Source: CAZNYN01 sp964422205
GTDB lineage: Bacteria > Synergistota > Synergistia > Synergistales > Synergistaceae
NCBI GenBank assembly: GCA_964422205.1
Contig: CAYRAI010000015.1
Coordinates: 1-52,070, forward strand
DNA length: 52,070 nt
Reading direction: 5' to 3'
This document shows positions 1-7,638 of this stretch, in pieces (position 1 is the first letter of the stretch; each line of letters starts with the position of its first letter). Made by a program: the position numbers and the translations under genes. The notes beneath the pieces are model-generated. The model was not told the DNA's origin, searched no databases, and was given only the letters and a program-made list of their open reading frames with translations.

Positions 1-215
1 GAAATACCAAGGGCTCAGCTATTTTTAATGCGCTGGAAACTGCAAAAGTCAGGAGTCTTTCGCGATGCAGGTGCGGCCCAGAGCCGCTGTGCAAAATATT
101 TTCAGGGATTTATATTTTCACGTACTTTGGAGAAAAGTGCGCATAAACCGCCTTGGAGATGTTTTGACACTGCAGGTTTGTGTAGTTTGCCGCAATGATT
201 ATGGAAGAGGCATTA

Positions 216-244
216 TTGCGCTAAGAGTGGATAGGGATTATACT
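216..244 (+). promoter_or_regulatory. Possible sigma-70-type promoter for rqcP-eno
   Basis: TTGCGC (216-221) and TATACT (239-244) are separated by 17 bases. The -10 matches consensus at five of six positions and the -35 at only three. A transcript starting about seven bases downstream would begin just before the rqcP ribosome binding site. No gene could be supported in the first 215 bases. This is a pattern match only. Confidence 0.35.
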
Positions 245-270
245 CATCAGTGATTGAACGGGGTGTGGTT

Positions 271-549
271 ATGTCTATAAGGCTTGATAAATTTCTAAAA
301 CTCTCCAGGCTTGTTAAAAGACGGAGCGTGGCTCAGGAGATGTCTGAGATCGGAGCTGTCCGAATTAACAAGCGCGGCTCAAAACCGTCATCTAATGTCT
401 CTGACGGAGATATTATTGAGATTGCATATCCGAGAAGGCTGCTTACAGTACGTGTTCTCGTTTCGGATGAAGTTTTGCTGAAGAGAAACGCGGTCTCCTA
501 CGAAGTTGTTGAGGAGAAGCGGGCGGATATGGAAGAGCGCCCTTGGTAG
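271..549 (+). CDS. rqcP: S4-domain RNA-binding protein, RqcP/Hsp15 family
   Basis: A 92-aa protein that is almost entirely one S4 RNA-binding domain. It opens with the typical RLDKFLKLSRLVKRRSVA and continues with a GAVRINKRGSKPSSNVSDGD stretch that matches the S4 turn. RqcP (YabO) stabilises peptidyl-tRNA on stalled 50S subunits during Ala-tailing in ribosome quality control; the related Hsp15 has a similar role. I chose the ATG at 271 because GGGGTG lies about six bases upstream and the conserved domain starts at once. An in-frame GTG at 250 would add seven residues. It lies 32 bases upstream of the enolase gene and is probably co-transcribed with it. The family is secure; the exact RqcP role is inferred from size and similarity. 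Confidence 0.85.
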   Translation: MSIRLDKFLKLSRLVKRRSVAQEMSEIGAVRINKRGSKPSSNVSDGDIIEIAYPRRLLTVRVLVSDEVLLKRNAVSYEVVEEKRADMEERPW

Positions 550-581
550 GCTAATAACATTGAGATAAGGAGGAGACATTA

Positions 582-1853
582 TTGTCTTTAATCGCTAAGG
601 TACATGCAAGAGAGATTCTTAATTCACGCGGTTATCCCACTGTTGAGGTTGATGTAACTCTTGAATCTGGAGTAATGGGACAGGCCAGTGTCCCGACAGG
701 AGCATCTATCGGCACATACGAAGCCTATGATTTAAGAGACGGTGATGCCGGCAGATACCGCGGAAAAGGTGTCCTTAAAGCTGTCGATAATATTAACAAG
801 TTCATAGATCCCATGCTCAAAGGCATGGATCCTCTGGAACAGGTGCTGATAGACGAAAGTCTTATACACCTTGACGGTACTTTGCACAAGACGCGCCTCG
901 GAGCCAACGCGGTTCTCGCCGTTTCTCTGGCTGTAGCCAGAGCCGCGGCTCACTCTATGAATATGCCTCTTTGGAGGTATTTGGGCGGGCTTAACGCAAA
1001 CCTCCTTCCCGTGCCTTTTATGAATGTGATAAGCGGAGGAACACGTCTCAATAAAAATCTAAACATACAGGAATTTTTGATAATTCCCCACGGAGCTCCT
1101 TTTTTCACCGAGTCGCTGAGAATGGGAGCGGAGACATACCACGCTCTTGAGGACGTCTTGGCCGATAAAGGCAAGATGACAGGCGTAGGTGATGAGGGTG
1201 CTTTCTATACGGACTTCAGAGACCAGGAAGAAGCTCTCGACTCTCTCATGGAAGCAATTAAAAAGGCGGGCTATGTCCCCGGAACTGACATTTCTATAGG
1301 TCTTGACATTGCCGCCAGCCATTTCTGCTCAAACGGAGCTTACCAGTTCCCCAGCGGCAACTACAAGTACACATCCGGCGAATTGATTGACATGTACGAA
1401 ATTTTATGCGGCAAATACCCAATTATGTCAATTGAAGACGGTCTGGCCGAGGATGACTGGCAGGGATGGAAGTCTATGACGGAGCGTATAGGCGGCAAGG
1501 TGCAGCTTATAGGAGACGATCTTTTTGTCACTCACAAGGAACGCCTGCGTATCGGAATAGAAAACGGGGCAGCCAATTCCGTACTTGTGAAGCCAAACCA
1601 GATAGGTACTTTGACGGAGACGATGAATGTCATAGACATGGCTCGCAGAAACGGCTACCAGAGCATAATATCGCACCGTTCGGGCGAGACTGCCGATAAT
1701 TTTATAGCGGATCTCACCGTGGCTACAGGGGCAGGACAGATCAAAGCAGGAGCTCCCTGCAGAGTTGATAGGCTCGCAAAGTACAACAGGCTTATAAGGA
1801 TAGAAGAATCGCTTCAGGGACGTTCGCAGTTTGCGGGAAATTTTGAAGCGTAA
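582..1853 (+). CDS. eno: Enolase, divergent active-site loops
   Basis: Enolase (2-phosphoglycerate to phosphoenolpyruvate), 423 aa and full length. TTG start behind an AAGGAGGAG site. The metal and base residues expected of the family are visible: D242 (GLDIAAS), E285 (SIEDGL), D312 (IGDD), K337 (VKPNQIG), the SHRSGE loop and GQIKAGAP. Several positions that are nearly invariant in enolases are changed. NGGxHA becomes SGGTRL, so the loop His is Arg155. SGASTG becomes TGASIG, DSRGNPT becomes NSRGYPT, DEGGF/YAP becomes DEGAFYT, and AASEF becomes AASHF. The changes cluster in the mobile loops that close on substrate. It may be the glycolytic enzyme of a divergent lineage or a paralogue with altered kinetics or substrate. 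It lies between rqcP and rex. Confidence 0.9.
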   Translation: MSLIAKVHAREILNSRGYPTVEVDVTLESGVMGQASVPTGASIGTYEAYDLRDGDAGRYRGKGVLKAVDNINKFIDPMLKGMDPLEQVLIDESLIHLDGTLHKTRLGANAVLAVSLAVARAAAHSMNMPLWRYLGGLNANLLPVPFMNVISGGTRLNKNLNIQEFLIIPHGAPFFTESLRMGAETYHALEDVLADKGKMTGVGDEGAFYTDFRDQEEALDSLMEAIKKAGYVPGTDISIGLDIAASHFCSNGAYQFPSGNYKYTSGELIDMYEILCGKYPIMSIEDGLAEDDWQGWKSMTERIGGKVQLIGDDLFVTHKERLRIGIENGAANSVLVKPNQIGTLTETMNVIDMARRNGYQSIISHRSGETADNFIADLTVATGAGQIKAGAPCRVDRLAKYNRLIRIEESLQGRSQFAGNFEA

Positions 1854-1887
1854 CAGCTCAATATTTTATTGAGAGGTGGATTGACGG

Positions 1888-2520
1888 ATGCGCGTAGCGG
1901 AACCGACGGTTGAAAGACTTATTCAGTATTACAGGCTTCTCATTCAGATGCGGGATGAAGGACGCAAAGTTGTATCATCCCTGCAGATAGGCGAGATGCT
2001 TGGCATAAAAGCCAGTCAGGTGAGAAAGGATCTCTCATACTTTGGTGAAATAGGCAAAAGAGGAGTTGGCTATCACGTAAGCCGCCTTTGTGCTCACATC
2101 GAAAATATATTGGCCTCGCCCAAAGTTTGGAGAGTTGCTTTGGCGGGTGTCGGAAATCTCGGAACAGCTCTGATGGGACATACGTCCTTCCAAAGCTATA
2201 AGTTTAATGTCGAGGCGCTTTTTGACGTGGATCCCTCCAAGGTGGGACATGACATTATGGGGGTTCATTGCTGGCATGTAGATGAAATAGCCAAGGTAAT
2301 GGAGGAGAGAGAAATAGAGGTTCTTATTCTCGCAGTCCCCGCCGCTGCGGCGCAGAGCTGTGTGGACAAAGCTTCGGAATCCCCCATACTTAAGGGGATT
2401 TTAGCCTTTACTCCCGCGTCTGTTGTCGTCCCGGAAAAAATACTTTTCTACAGGGTGGATATATTTGTAGAGCTTGAGAAGCTGCTTTTCTTCCTAAAGG
2501 AGCAGGAAAAAACACTTTAG
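1888..2520 (+). CDS. rex: Redox-sensing transcriptional repressor Rex
   Basis: A 210-aa Rex homologue. The N-terminal winged helix (about residues 1-75) includes the RKDLSYFGEIGKRGVGY segment typical of the DNA-recognition region. A Rossmann domain follows with the GVGNLG NAD(H) loop at residues 87-92. The C-terminal part ends in the domain-swapped helix (VELEKLLFFLKE). Rex senses the NADH/NAD+ ratio and represses fermentation and anaerobic energy genes when NADH is low. ATG start after GAGAGGTGG. It follows enolase by 34 bases on the same strand and is probably in the same transcript. No convincing Rex box was found in this window. Confidence 0.95.
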   Translation: MRVAEPTVERLIQYYRLLIQMRDEGRKVVSSLQIGEMLGIKASQVRKDLSYFGEIGKRGVGYHVSRLCAHIENILASPKVWRVALAGVGNLGTALMGHTSFQSYKFNVEALFDVDPSKVGHDIMGVHCWHVDEIAKVMEEREIEVLILAVPAAAAQSCVDKASESPILKGILAFTPASVVVPEKILFYRVDIFVELEKLLFFLKEQEKTL

Positions 2521-2640
2521 GATAGAAAGTTCTATGCGATATAGCTCAACTCATGATAAAATATCGTCTGTCGCGCTCTTTTATGAGTGTTAAAATAGGT
2601 TTCACAAAAAATTTCAAATAGAGGTCAAGGAGGGGTTCTC

Positions 2641-3105
2641 TTGGGTGGTCAGCAGGGCGGTCTTGTAGGAATGATGTTACCACTGGCAATGTTTGCGGCA
2701 ATTTTCTATTTTATGATTCTTCGTCCGCAAAAAAAGAAGCAGAAAGCTCATGAAGAGATGCTTGCAAGCATCAGCAGAGGTTCGACTGTAATTACTGCTG
2801 GAGGGTTTTTCGGCGTGGTTCGTGATGTGTTGGATGACAGCTACATTATTGAACTGGACGAGGGTGTAAAGGCCCGCATTCTTAAAAGCTCAATTTCGAT
2901 GAAGAAGTCAGATTCTTCCGAACAGAAGCAGCTTAAGAAGAAAAAGAAAAAGTCACAGGAGCTTCCTGAAGATAACGCGGATGTCGAGGCATCGGCAGAG
3001 GTCTCTGCCGATACAGCGGCTGCTGCAGCAGAGACTGTCGCAGAATCCGCAGCGGAAGTCGCCGATGTAAATCCGGCAGATACTGAAAAGAAGGAAGAAG
3101 CATAG
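2641..3105 (+). CDS. yajC: Preprotein translocase accessory subunit YajC
   Basis: A 154-aa YajC homologue that associates with SecDF in the inner membrane. One membrane segment lies at about residues 8-27, followed by the hallmark FYFMILRPQKKKQKAHEEML and a small cytoplasmic beta domain (GSTVITAGGFFGVV). The last 60 residues are unusual: a Lys-rich patch and then a low-complexity Ala/Glu/Asp/Val tail, making the protein longer than the roughly 110 aa typical of the family. TTG start eight bases after an AGGAGGGG site. It is followed by secD and secF. Confidence 0.93.
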   Translation: MGGQQGGLVGMMLPLAMFAAIFYFMILRPQKKKQKAHEEMLASISRGSTVITAGGFFGVVRDVLDDSYIIELDEGVKARILKSSISMKKSDSSEQKQLKKKKKKSQELPEDNADVEASAEVSADTAAAAAETVAESAAEVADVNPADTEKKEEA

Positions 3106-3190
3106 TAATCTTCTCGATGTTTCTTCTGAATAAATACGGAGAGGGCAGCCTATGTCCACTCCGTTTTCTGTGTAAGGAGGCGCACCATTA

Positions 3191-4573
3191 ATGATTAAAA
3201 GAGACAAATGGCGGCTTATCGTTGTAGTTGCCGTTGTTGCCATAGCCGCATTTATCGCCTTTCCGATACAGGGAAAAGTCCGTTTGGGACTTGACCTCAG
3301 AGGCGGTGTGCATATAGTCCTTCAGGCAAAGGAAACAGCAAATAATCCCGTAACCAATGACAGCATAGAAAGGCTTCTTGCCGTTCTTCGCAGTCGTATA
3401 GACCAGTACGGAATAGCCGAACCTGTTATTCAGCGCCAGGGCGATGACAGAGTTGCGATAGACCTTCCCGGAGTTGACGATCCCGAGGCAGCACTCGACC
3501 TTATAGGGCGTACCGCAGTTCTTGAGTTCCGCCAGGTACTCGGAGAATCACCGCGTGTGCCTGCAAAGCCGATCCGCTCGAATTACGACAGCGACGAAAG
3601 CTTCAAGTCTGCTCAGGGGCGCTGGCAGCAGGCCAAGTCCGAAGTTGATGCCTACATCAAGCAGATGCAGGATGCCGTTAAGACCAACCCCGACATTATT
3701 GTCGCAAAAGGTGAAGAGGGCGGGGCATATCTGCTTGGCAAGTCTTATGTCACAGGCAAGAATCTCACAAAGGCCGACACAACTTTTGATCAGTTCGGCA
3801 AGGCCGCTGTTTCCCTGAAATTTAACGCTGAAGGAGCTCAGCTTTTTGATGCCGCTACAGCCGCGAATGTAGGAAAACAGATAGCCATTATTCTTGATAA
3901 TGTTGTTATCTCGGCTCCTGTCGTGCAGCAGAGAATATCCGGCGGAGAAGCTCAGATTACCGGCAAATTCTCAACTGCCGAAGCCAACAGACTTTCGATT
4001 ATGCTCCGCGCCGGAGCTCTGCCTGTCTCTGTCGAAATTCTCGAAAACCGCTCGGTAGGACCGACGCTCGGTGCCGACTCCATTAAAGACGGTATAAAAG
4101 CCGGACTTATAGGCGCGGCTCTGGTTGTCATGTTTATGCTCATCTACTACGGAATTCTCGGTGTTGCCGCGGACATAGCTCTTGCTGTAGCCATGCTTCT
4201 TGTCATAGCCAGCTTGATATTCCTTAAGTCCACACTGACTCTCCCGGGAATCGGCGGAGTAATCCTGACTATAGGTATGGCTGTAGACGGCAATATTCTT
4301 ATATACGAGAGAATGAAAGAAGAGTTCCGTTCTGGCAAAACACTTATAGCGGCTCTTGATTCAGGGTTTAAGAAAGCTCTGGTCGTCATACTCGACTCAA
4401 ATATAACAACGCTCATAGCGGCCGCAGTCCTATTCTACTTCGGAAGCGGTCCGATCAGAGGCTTTGCCGTAACACTCAGTGTCGGTGTTGTTTCCTCTGT
4501 CTTCTGCAACGTTGTTGTTACACGCTCCCTTCTCGGGGCTATCCTTTCATCCCGCAAGGGCATGACCCTTTAG
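3191..4573 (+). CDS. secD: Protein translocase subunit SecD
   Basis: A 460-aa SecD with the RND-like layout: TM1 at about residues 11-27, then the LGLDLRGGVHIVLQ signature, the periplasmic P1 domain, and five further membrane segments in the C-terminal 180 residues (GADSIKDGIKAGLIGAALVV and onward, with GMAVDGNILIYERMKEE). SecDF uses the proton or sodium gradient to pull secreted proteins out of the SecYEG channel. Here SecD and SecF are separate genes. ATG start behind AAGGAGGC. The stop is followed after 15 bases by secF. Confidence 0.96.
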   Translation: MIKRDKWRLIVVVAVVAIAAFIAFPIQGKVRLGLDLRGGVHIVLQAKETANNPVTNDSIERLLAVLRSRIDQYGIAEPVIQRQGDDRVAIDLPGVDDPEAALDLIGRTAVLEFRQVLGESPRVPAKPIRSNYDSDESFKSAQGRWQQAKSEVDAYIKQMQDAVKTNPDIIVAKGEEGGAYLLGKSYVTGKNLTKADTTFDQFGKAAVSLKFNAEGAQLFDAATAANVGKQIAIILDNVVISAPVVQQRISGGEAQITGKFSTAEANRLSIMLRAGALPVSVEILENRSVGPTLGADSIKDGIKAGLIGAALVVMFMLIYYGILGVAADIALAVAMLLVIASLIFLKSTLTLPGIGGVILTIGMAVDGNILIYERMKEEFRSGKTLIAALDSGFKKALVVILDSNITTLIAAAVLFYFGSGPIRGFAVTLSVGVVSSVFCNVVVTRSLLGAILSSRKGMTL

Positions 4574-4588
4574 GAGGAGGCTGATACT

Positions 4589-5470
4589 ATGGCAACTTTT
4601 GACGCATCGAAATTACGCATACCGTTTATGAAATACAGGAAAATCTGTGTCGGAGCCAGCATACTTCTTATGCTGCTTTCGCTTGGAATGCTCTTCACCA
4701 AAGGTCTCAACTTGAGCGTTGACTTTACCGGAGGACTTGTTCTTCAGGTGAAGTTTGAGCAGTCAGTTGAAGTGGCTCAGATTAGAGAGAGCCTAAGCTC
4801 AATAGGGCAGGGACAGGCAATAATTCAGGCTTACGACAATAAAGACGTGCTTATCAGATTTCAGGCCCAGGATGAAGATGTACGCCGCTCTGTCCTTGAT
4901 AAGCTCAAGAAAGACTTCGGCGGTCTGACTATCCTCAAGATAGACAAAGTCGGCCCGGTCGTAGGACAGGAACTCAGAGCCCAGGCTGTTATAGCCCTTC
5001 TGCTCGCACTTGCCGGAATTCTTATCTACATGGCTTTCCGCTTTAAGTTTAGGTTCGGAGTGGCTGCTGTTCTCTCTCTGGTGCATGACTCCATCCTAAT
5101 GCTTGGGGTTTACAGCCTTACAGGCAAAGAAGTATCGGTCGCGTTCATAGCGGCAATACTTACAGTGGTAGGTTATTCTCTGAACGACACAATAGTTGTT
5201 CTTGACCGTGTCCGCGAAAACTGGCCCGCTCTTAGATCAAAGGGAGTGCTTGAACTTGTCGACAACTCAATAAACCAGACACTTTCAAGAACCATCAACA
5301 CCTCCCTCACAACATTGCTTCCGATTGTGGCAATGTTCATTTTCGGCGGAGAAGTTATAAGCAACTTTGCTTTTGCCTTCCTTGTCGGAATTGTAGTAGG
5401 CACTTACAGCTCAATATATGTCGCAAGCTCTGTTGTCGCTGAGTGGTATCTCCGTTCGCCTAAGTACTAG
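4589..5470 (+). CDS. secF: Protein translocase subunit SecF
   Basis: A 293-aa SecF partner of SecD. TM1 (about residues 20-36) is followed by the SVDFTGGLVLQVKF motif, a short periplasmic domain and five more membrane segments. The conserved TVVGYSLNDTIVVLDRVREN and NQTLSRTINTSLTTLLPI segments are present. ATG start after TAGGAGGAGGC. It is the last gene of yajC-secD-secF and is followed by a strong terminator. Confidence 0.96.
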   Translation: MATFDASKLRIPFMKYRKICVGASILLMLLSLGMLFTKGLNLSVDFTGGLVLQVKFEQSVEVAQIRESLSSIGQGQAIIQAYDNKDVLIRFQAQDEDVRRSVLDKLKKDFGGLTILKIDKVGPVVGQELRAQAVIALLLALAGILIYMAFRFKFRFGVAAVLSLVHDSILMLGVYSLTGKEVSVAFIAAILTVVGYSLNDTIVVLDRVRENWPALRSKGVLELVDNSINQTLSRTINTSLTTLLPIVAMFIFGGEVISNFAFAFLVGIVVGTYSSIYVASSVVAEWYLRSPKY

Positions 5471-5489
5471 TATAAAATTATCAAAAACA

Positions 5490-5514
5490 GAGGGGCGCAC
5501 GCCCCTCTTTTTTT
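5490..5514 (+). terminator. Rho-independent terminator after secF
   Basis: GAGGGGC and GCCCCTC form a 7-bp GC-rich stem around a four-base loop, directly followed by seven T. It lies 20 bases after the secF stop and ends the yajC-secDF transcript. Confidence 0.92.
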
Positions 5515-5539
5515 GTGACCGTTATCTGTTTTGATGTAT

Positions 5540-5545
5540 TATAAT
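5540..5545 (+). promoter_or_regulatory. Possible -10 element ahead of the LapA-like gene
   Basis: A perfect TATAAT lies 26 bases after the secF terminator and 38 bases before the next start codon. No good -35 stands at the usual spacing, so this is a candidate only. Its place just after a terminator supports a new transcription unit starting here. Confidence 0.4.
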
Positions 5546-5582
5546 GAGTCCATTAATTATAGTCTCATCTAGGAGGGGTTAT

Positions 5583-5951
5583 ATGAAAAGCTATATTCTC
5601 GCTATAACGGTAACAATGTTTCTTTCTGCGCTCTTTGCATTTCAGAACATAGGAGATGTAACGGTAAGATTTATGTTCTTTGAATGGACATTTCCCCAGG
5701 GCGTATGGGAAGTAATGCTCTTCTGTGTGGGAGCAGCTATCATGTGGATCTTCTCCATATTCTCAATGTTTGAAGTCAGAGGAAAGTACAAAAAAGAGCT
5801 GAAAGTCAAAGATGACAAAATCACGTCGCTGGAACAGGAAAAAAAGATGATACTTGATTCAATTTCGGCCGCGCGCACATCAGTACCTCAGACGGATAAT
5901 ACAGTTTATGACGCCGCTGCCGTACAAAGCGAAGAGAGAACGGCTGATTAG
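5583..5951 (+). CDS. LapA-domain (DUF1049) membrane protein
   Basis: A 122-aa protein with two membrane segments (about residues 3-20 and 38-60) separated by VTVRFMFFEWTFPQGVWEVML, the pattern of the LapA/YciS family. A charged coiled-coil-like segment (about 65-100) and a variable tail follow. LapA/LapB act in LPS assembly control in Enterobacteria, and the family is widespread with unclear roles elsewhere. I chose ATG 5583 because AGGAGGGG lies seven bases upstream; the frame is open upstream to 5544. recJ begins three bases after its stop. Confidence 0.75.
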   Translation: MKSYILAITVTMFLSALFAFQNIGDVTVRFMFFEWTFPQGVWEVMLFCVGAAIMWIFSIFSMFEVRGKYKKELKVKDDKITSLEQEKKMILDSISAARTSVPQTDNTVYDAAAVQSEERTAD

Positions 5952-5953
5952 TT

Positions 5954-7615
5954 TTGGTTGTACGCTGCTTAAAGGACGACCTTAATATATATGTTCCGGG
6001 AGAAAGCACCGCAGCAATAGCGGAAAAACATAACTGTACCTTATTTCAGGCCGCGCTCCTTGAAATGAGGGGACTTGCGGCCGATTTGCCTTCCTCGGAT
6101 TTTGCTGATTGGCTCGCGCCAAATATGGACACCATTCTTCAACACCTGAATTTGGGCGAGACCAACAGCAGAGCCGCTGAGCTTGTAAGGAATCTATCCG
6201 ATGAATCCGACGTAGTTGTCTATGGTGACTATGATGTTGACGGAATATCATCTACAACACTTGCAATAGAAATGGTGCTAGCAAAAAAGGCTCGTGTGCG
6301 CTACTTTATACCGCACAGATTTAATCAGGGCTACGGTTTGCACATGGATGTCGCAGAGACTATATCAAGGAGGAAATGTGATCTTGTCATAGTTGTAGAC
6401 TGCGGCACTCAGGATGTGGATGCGGTCAGACAAATAAGGGAGAGCGGAATACCTGTTGTCATATTCGACCACCATCTTGTAGAGAGTTCCGCAGCTCTTT
6501 GCGACACTATGGTAAATCCGCAGATATCAGGAGACTCTCTGGCAAAAAAGCTCTGCGCGACGGGTGTTATCTGGTGTTGGGCGTGGCAGAACTCGCTTCT
6601 GTCCCGTGAGCATATGCTGAGGCTGCTCGATTTGGTTGCTTTGGCAACTGTTGCCGACTGTGTATCCCTTGCCTCTCCTCTGAACAGAGTGCTTGTAAGG
6701 GGAGGGCTTCATGTTCTGCGTACCTCTCCGCGGCAGGGGCTTGCCATATTGATGGATAAGCTCGCCGTCAGCCCAGATACTCTTGACAGCGAAGATCTTG
6801 CAATGAAAATAATTCCCTGCCTTAACGCCGCAGGCAGGCTCTATCTTGCGGATCTTGCTGTAAAGATACTTTTCCCAGGTGATGATCTCATAGAATCTGT
6901 CGACAAAATAATAGCTCTCAACAGGAAGAGAAGAGAGCTCTCTACTAAAATTCTTACTCAGGTAGACAGCGATGACAGCGACGGTTTTCAATTTGTTTTG
7001 ACAAACGAGGAGTGGTCTGTCGGAGTTTTGAGCAGCGTCGCAAGCAGAATATGTGTCGAACGCAACTCTCCCGTGGCTCTTGTCGCCTCTGTCGGCGAGG
7101 TTATGAGGGGAACACTGAGAATGCCAAACGGCGGAGACGCCGTCGGAGTGCTTAAAGCTCTCTCCCCTATGCTTAACACATGGGGCGGACACAGGCTTGC
7201 CGCCGGATTTAGCGTGAAAAGCGAACTCTGGCTCGATCTTCGCAGCGAGATGGAGAAAATGCTCTCTAAGATCACTGTACGAGGAGAGAAAGAAGACTTA
7301 TTATATTGGAACGTGTCCGAGATGGACATGAGGACGTGGAAAGAAGCGGAGGAACTCGGCCCTTTCGGCATGGAAAATCCCGCCCCCAAGCTCTACTCTC
7401 CTTATGACGGACACTCAGTTAAAATTTCACCGATGGGTAAGAACGGCAAACATGTGAAGATAGATCTCGGGGGGCCGACTCTGCTGGGCTTCGGTGCCGC
7501 TGAGATGATGCACGATATAGATTCCCTTGCCGGGTGGGTTTATAAACCGAGGCCGGACACGTGGAGAAACGTTACAACATTGCAGCTTATACTTGAGAAA
7601 ATGGTTATTGAGTAA
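5954..7615 (+). CDS. recJ: Single-stranded-DNA-specific exonuclease RecJ
   Basis: A 553-aa DHH-family 5'-3' ssDNA exonuclease used in recombination and mismatch repair. Visible motifs: VYGDYDVDGISST (D92, D94, D96), VVDCGTQ (D149), FDHH (172-174), the DHHA1 block GGHRLAAGFSV, and a C-terminal OB-like region. The start is uncertain: TTG 5954 lies two bases past the lapA-like stop with only a weak site upstream, but no better start precedes the conserved core. Its length is near that of typical RecJ. Confidence 0.9.
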   Translation: MVVRCLKDDLNIYVPGESTAAIAEKHNCTLFQAALLEMRGLAADLPSSDFADWLAPNMDTILQHLNLGETNSRAAELVRNLSDESDVVVYGDYDVDGISSTTLAIEMVLAKKARVRYFIPHRFNQGYGLHMDVAETISRRKCDLVIVVDCGTQDVDAVRQIRESGIPVVIFDHHLVESSAALCDTMVNPQISGDSLAKKLCATGVIWCWAWQNSLLSREHMLRLLDLVALATVADCVSLASPLNRVLVRGGLHVLRTSPRQGLAILMDKLAVSPDTLDSEDLAMKIIPCLNAAGRLYLADLAVKILFPGDDLIESVDKIIALNRKRRELSTKILTQVDSDDSDGFQFVLTNEEWSVGVLSSVASRICVERNSPVALVASVGEVMRGTLRMPNGGDAVGVLKALSPMLNTWGGHRLAAGFSVKSELWLDLRSEMEKMLSKITVRGEKEDLLYWNVSEMDMRTWKEAEELGPFGMENPAPKLYSPYDGHSVKISPMGKNGKHVKIDLGGPTLLGFGAAEMMHDIDSLAGWVYKPRPDTWRNVTTLQLILEKMVIE

Positions 7616-7638
7616 TACACAGAATGGCGGTGACACAG

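Noticed and set aside
65..253. Possible 62-aa gene ahead of rqcP
   Set aside because: No ribosome binding site, no recognisable domain, and a candidate promoter for rqcP lies inside it. The other frames of the first 250 bases also gave no recognisable protein end.
2551..2590. Inverted repeat ACTCAT...ATGAGT upstream of yajC as a Rex operator
   Set aside because: It does not resemble the Rex consensus (TTGTG/TTAACAA type) and the arms are imperfect.
3136..3168. ACGGAG...CTCCGT followed by TTTT between yajC and secD as a terminator
   Set aside because: The stem is only six bases with a 17-base loop and lies inside a conserved operon; too weak to call.
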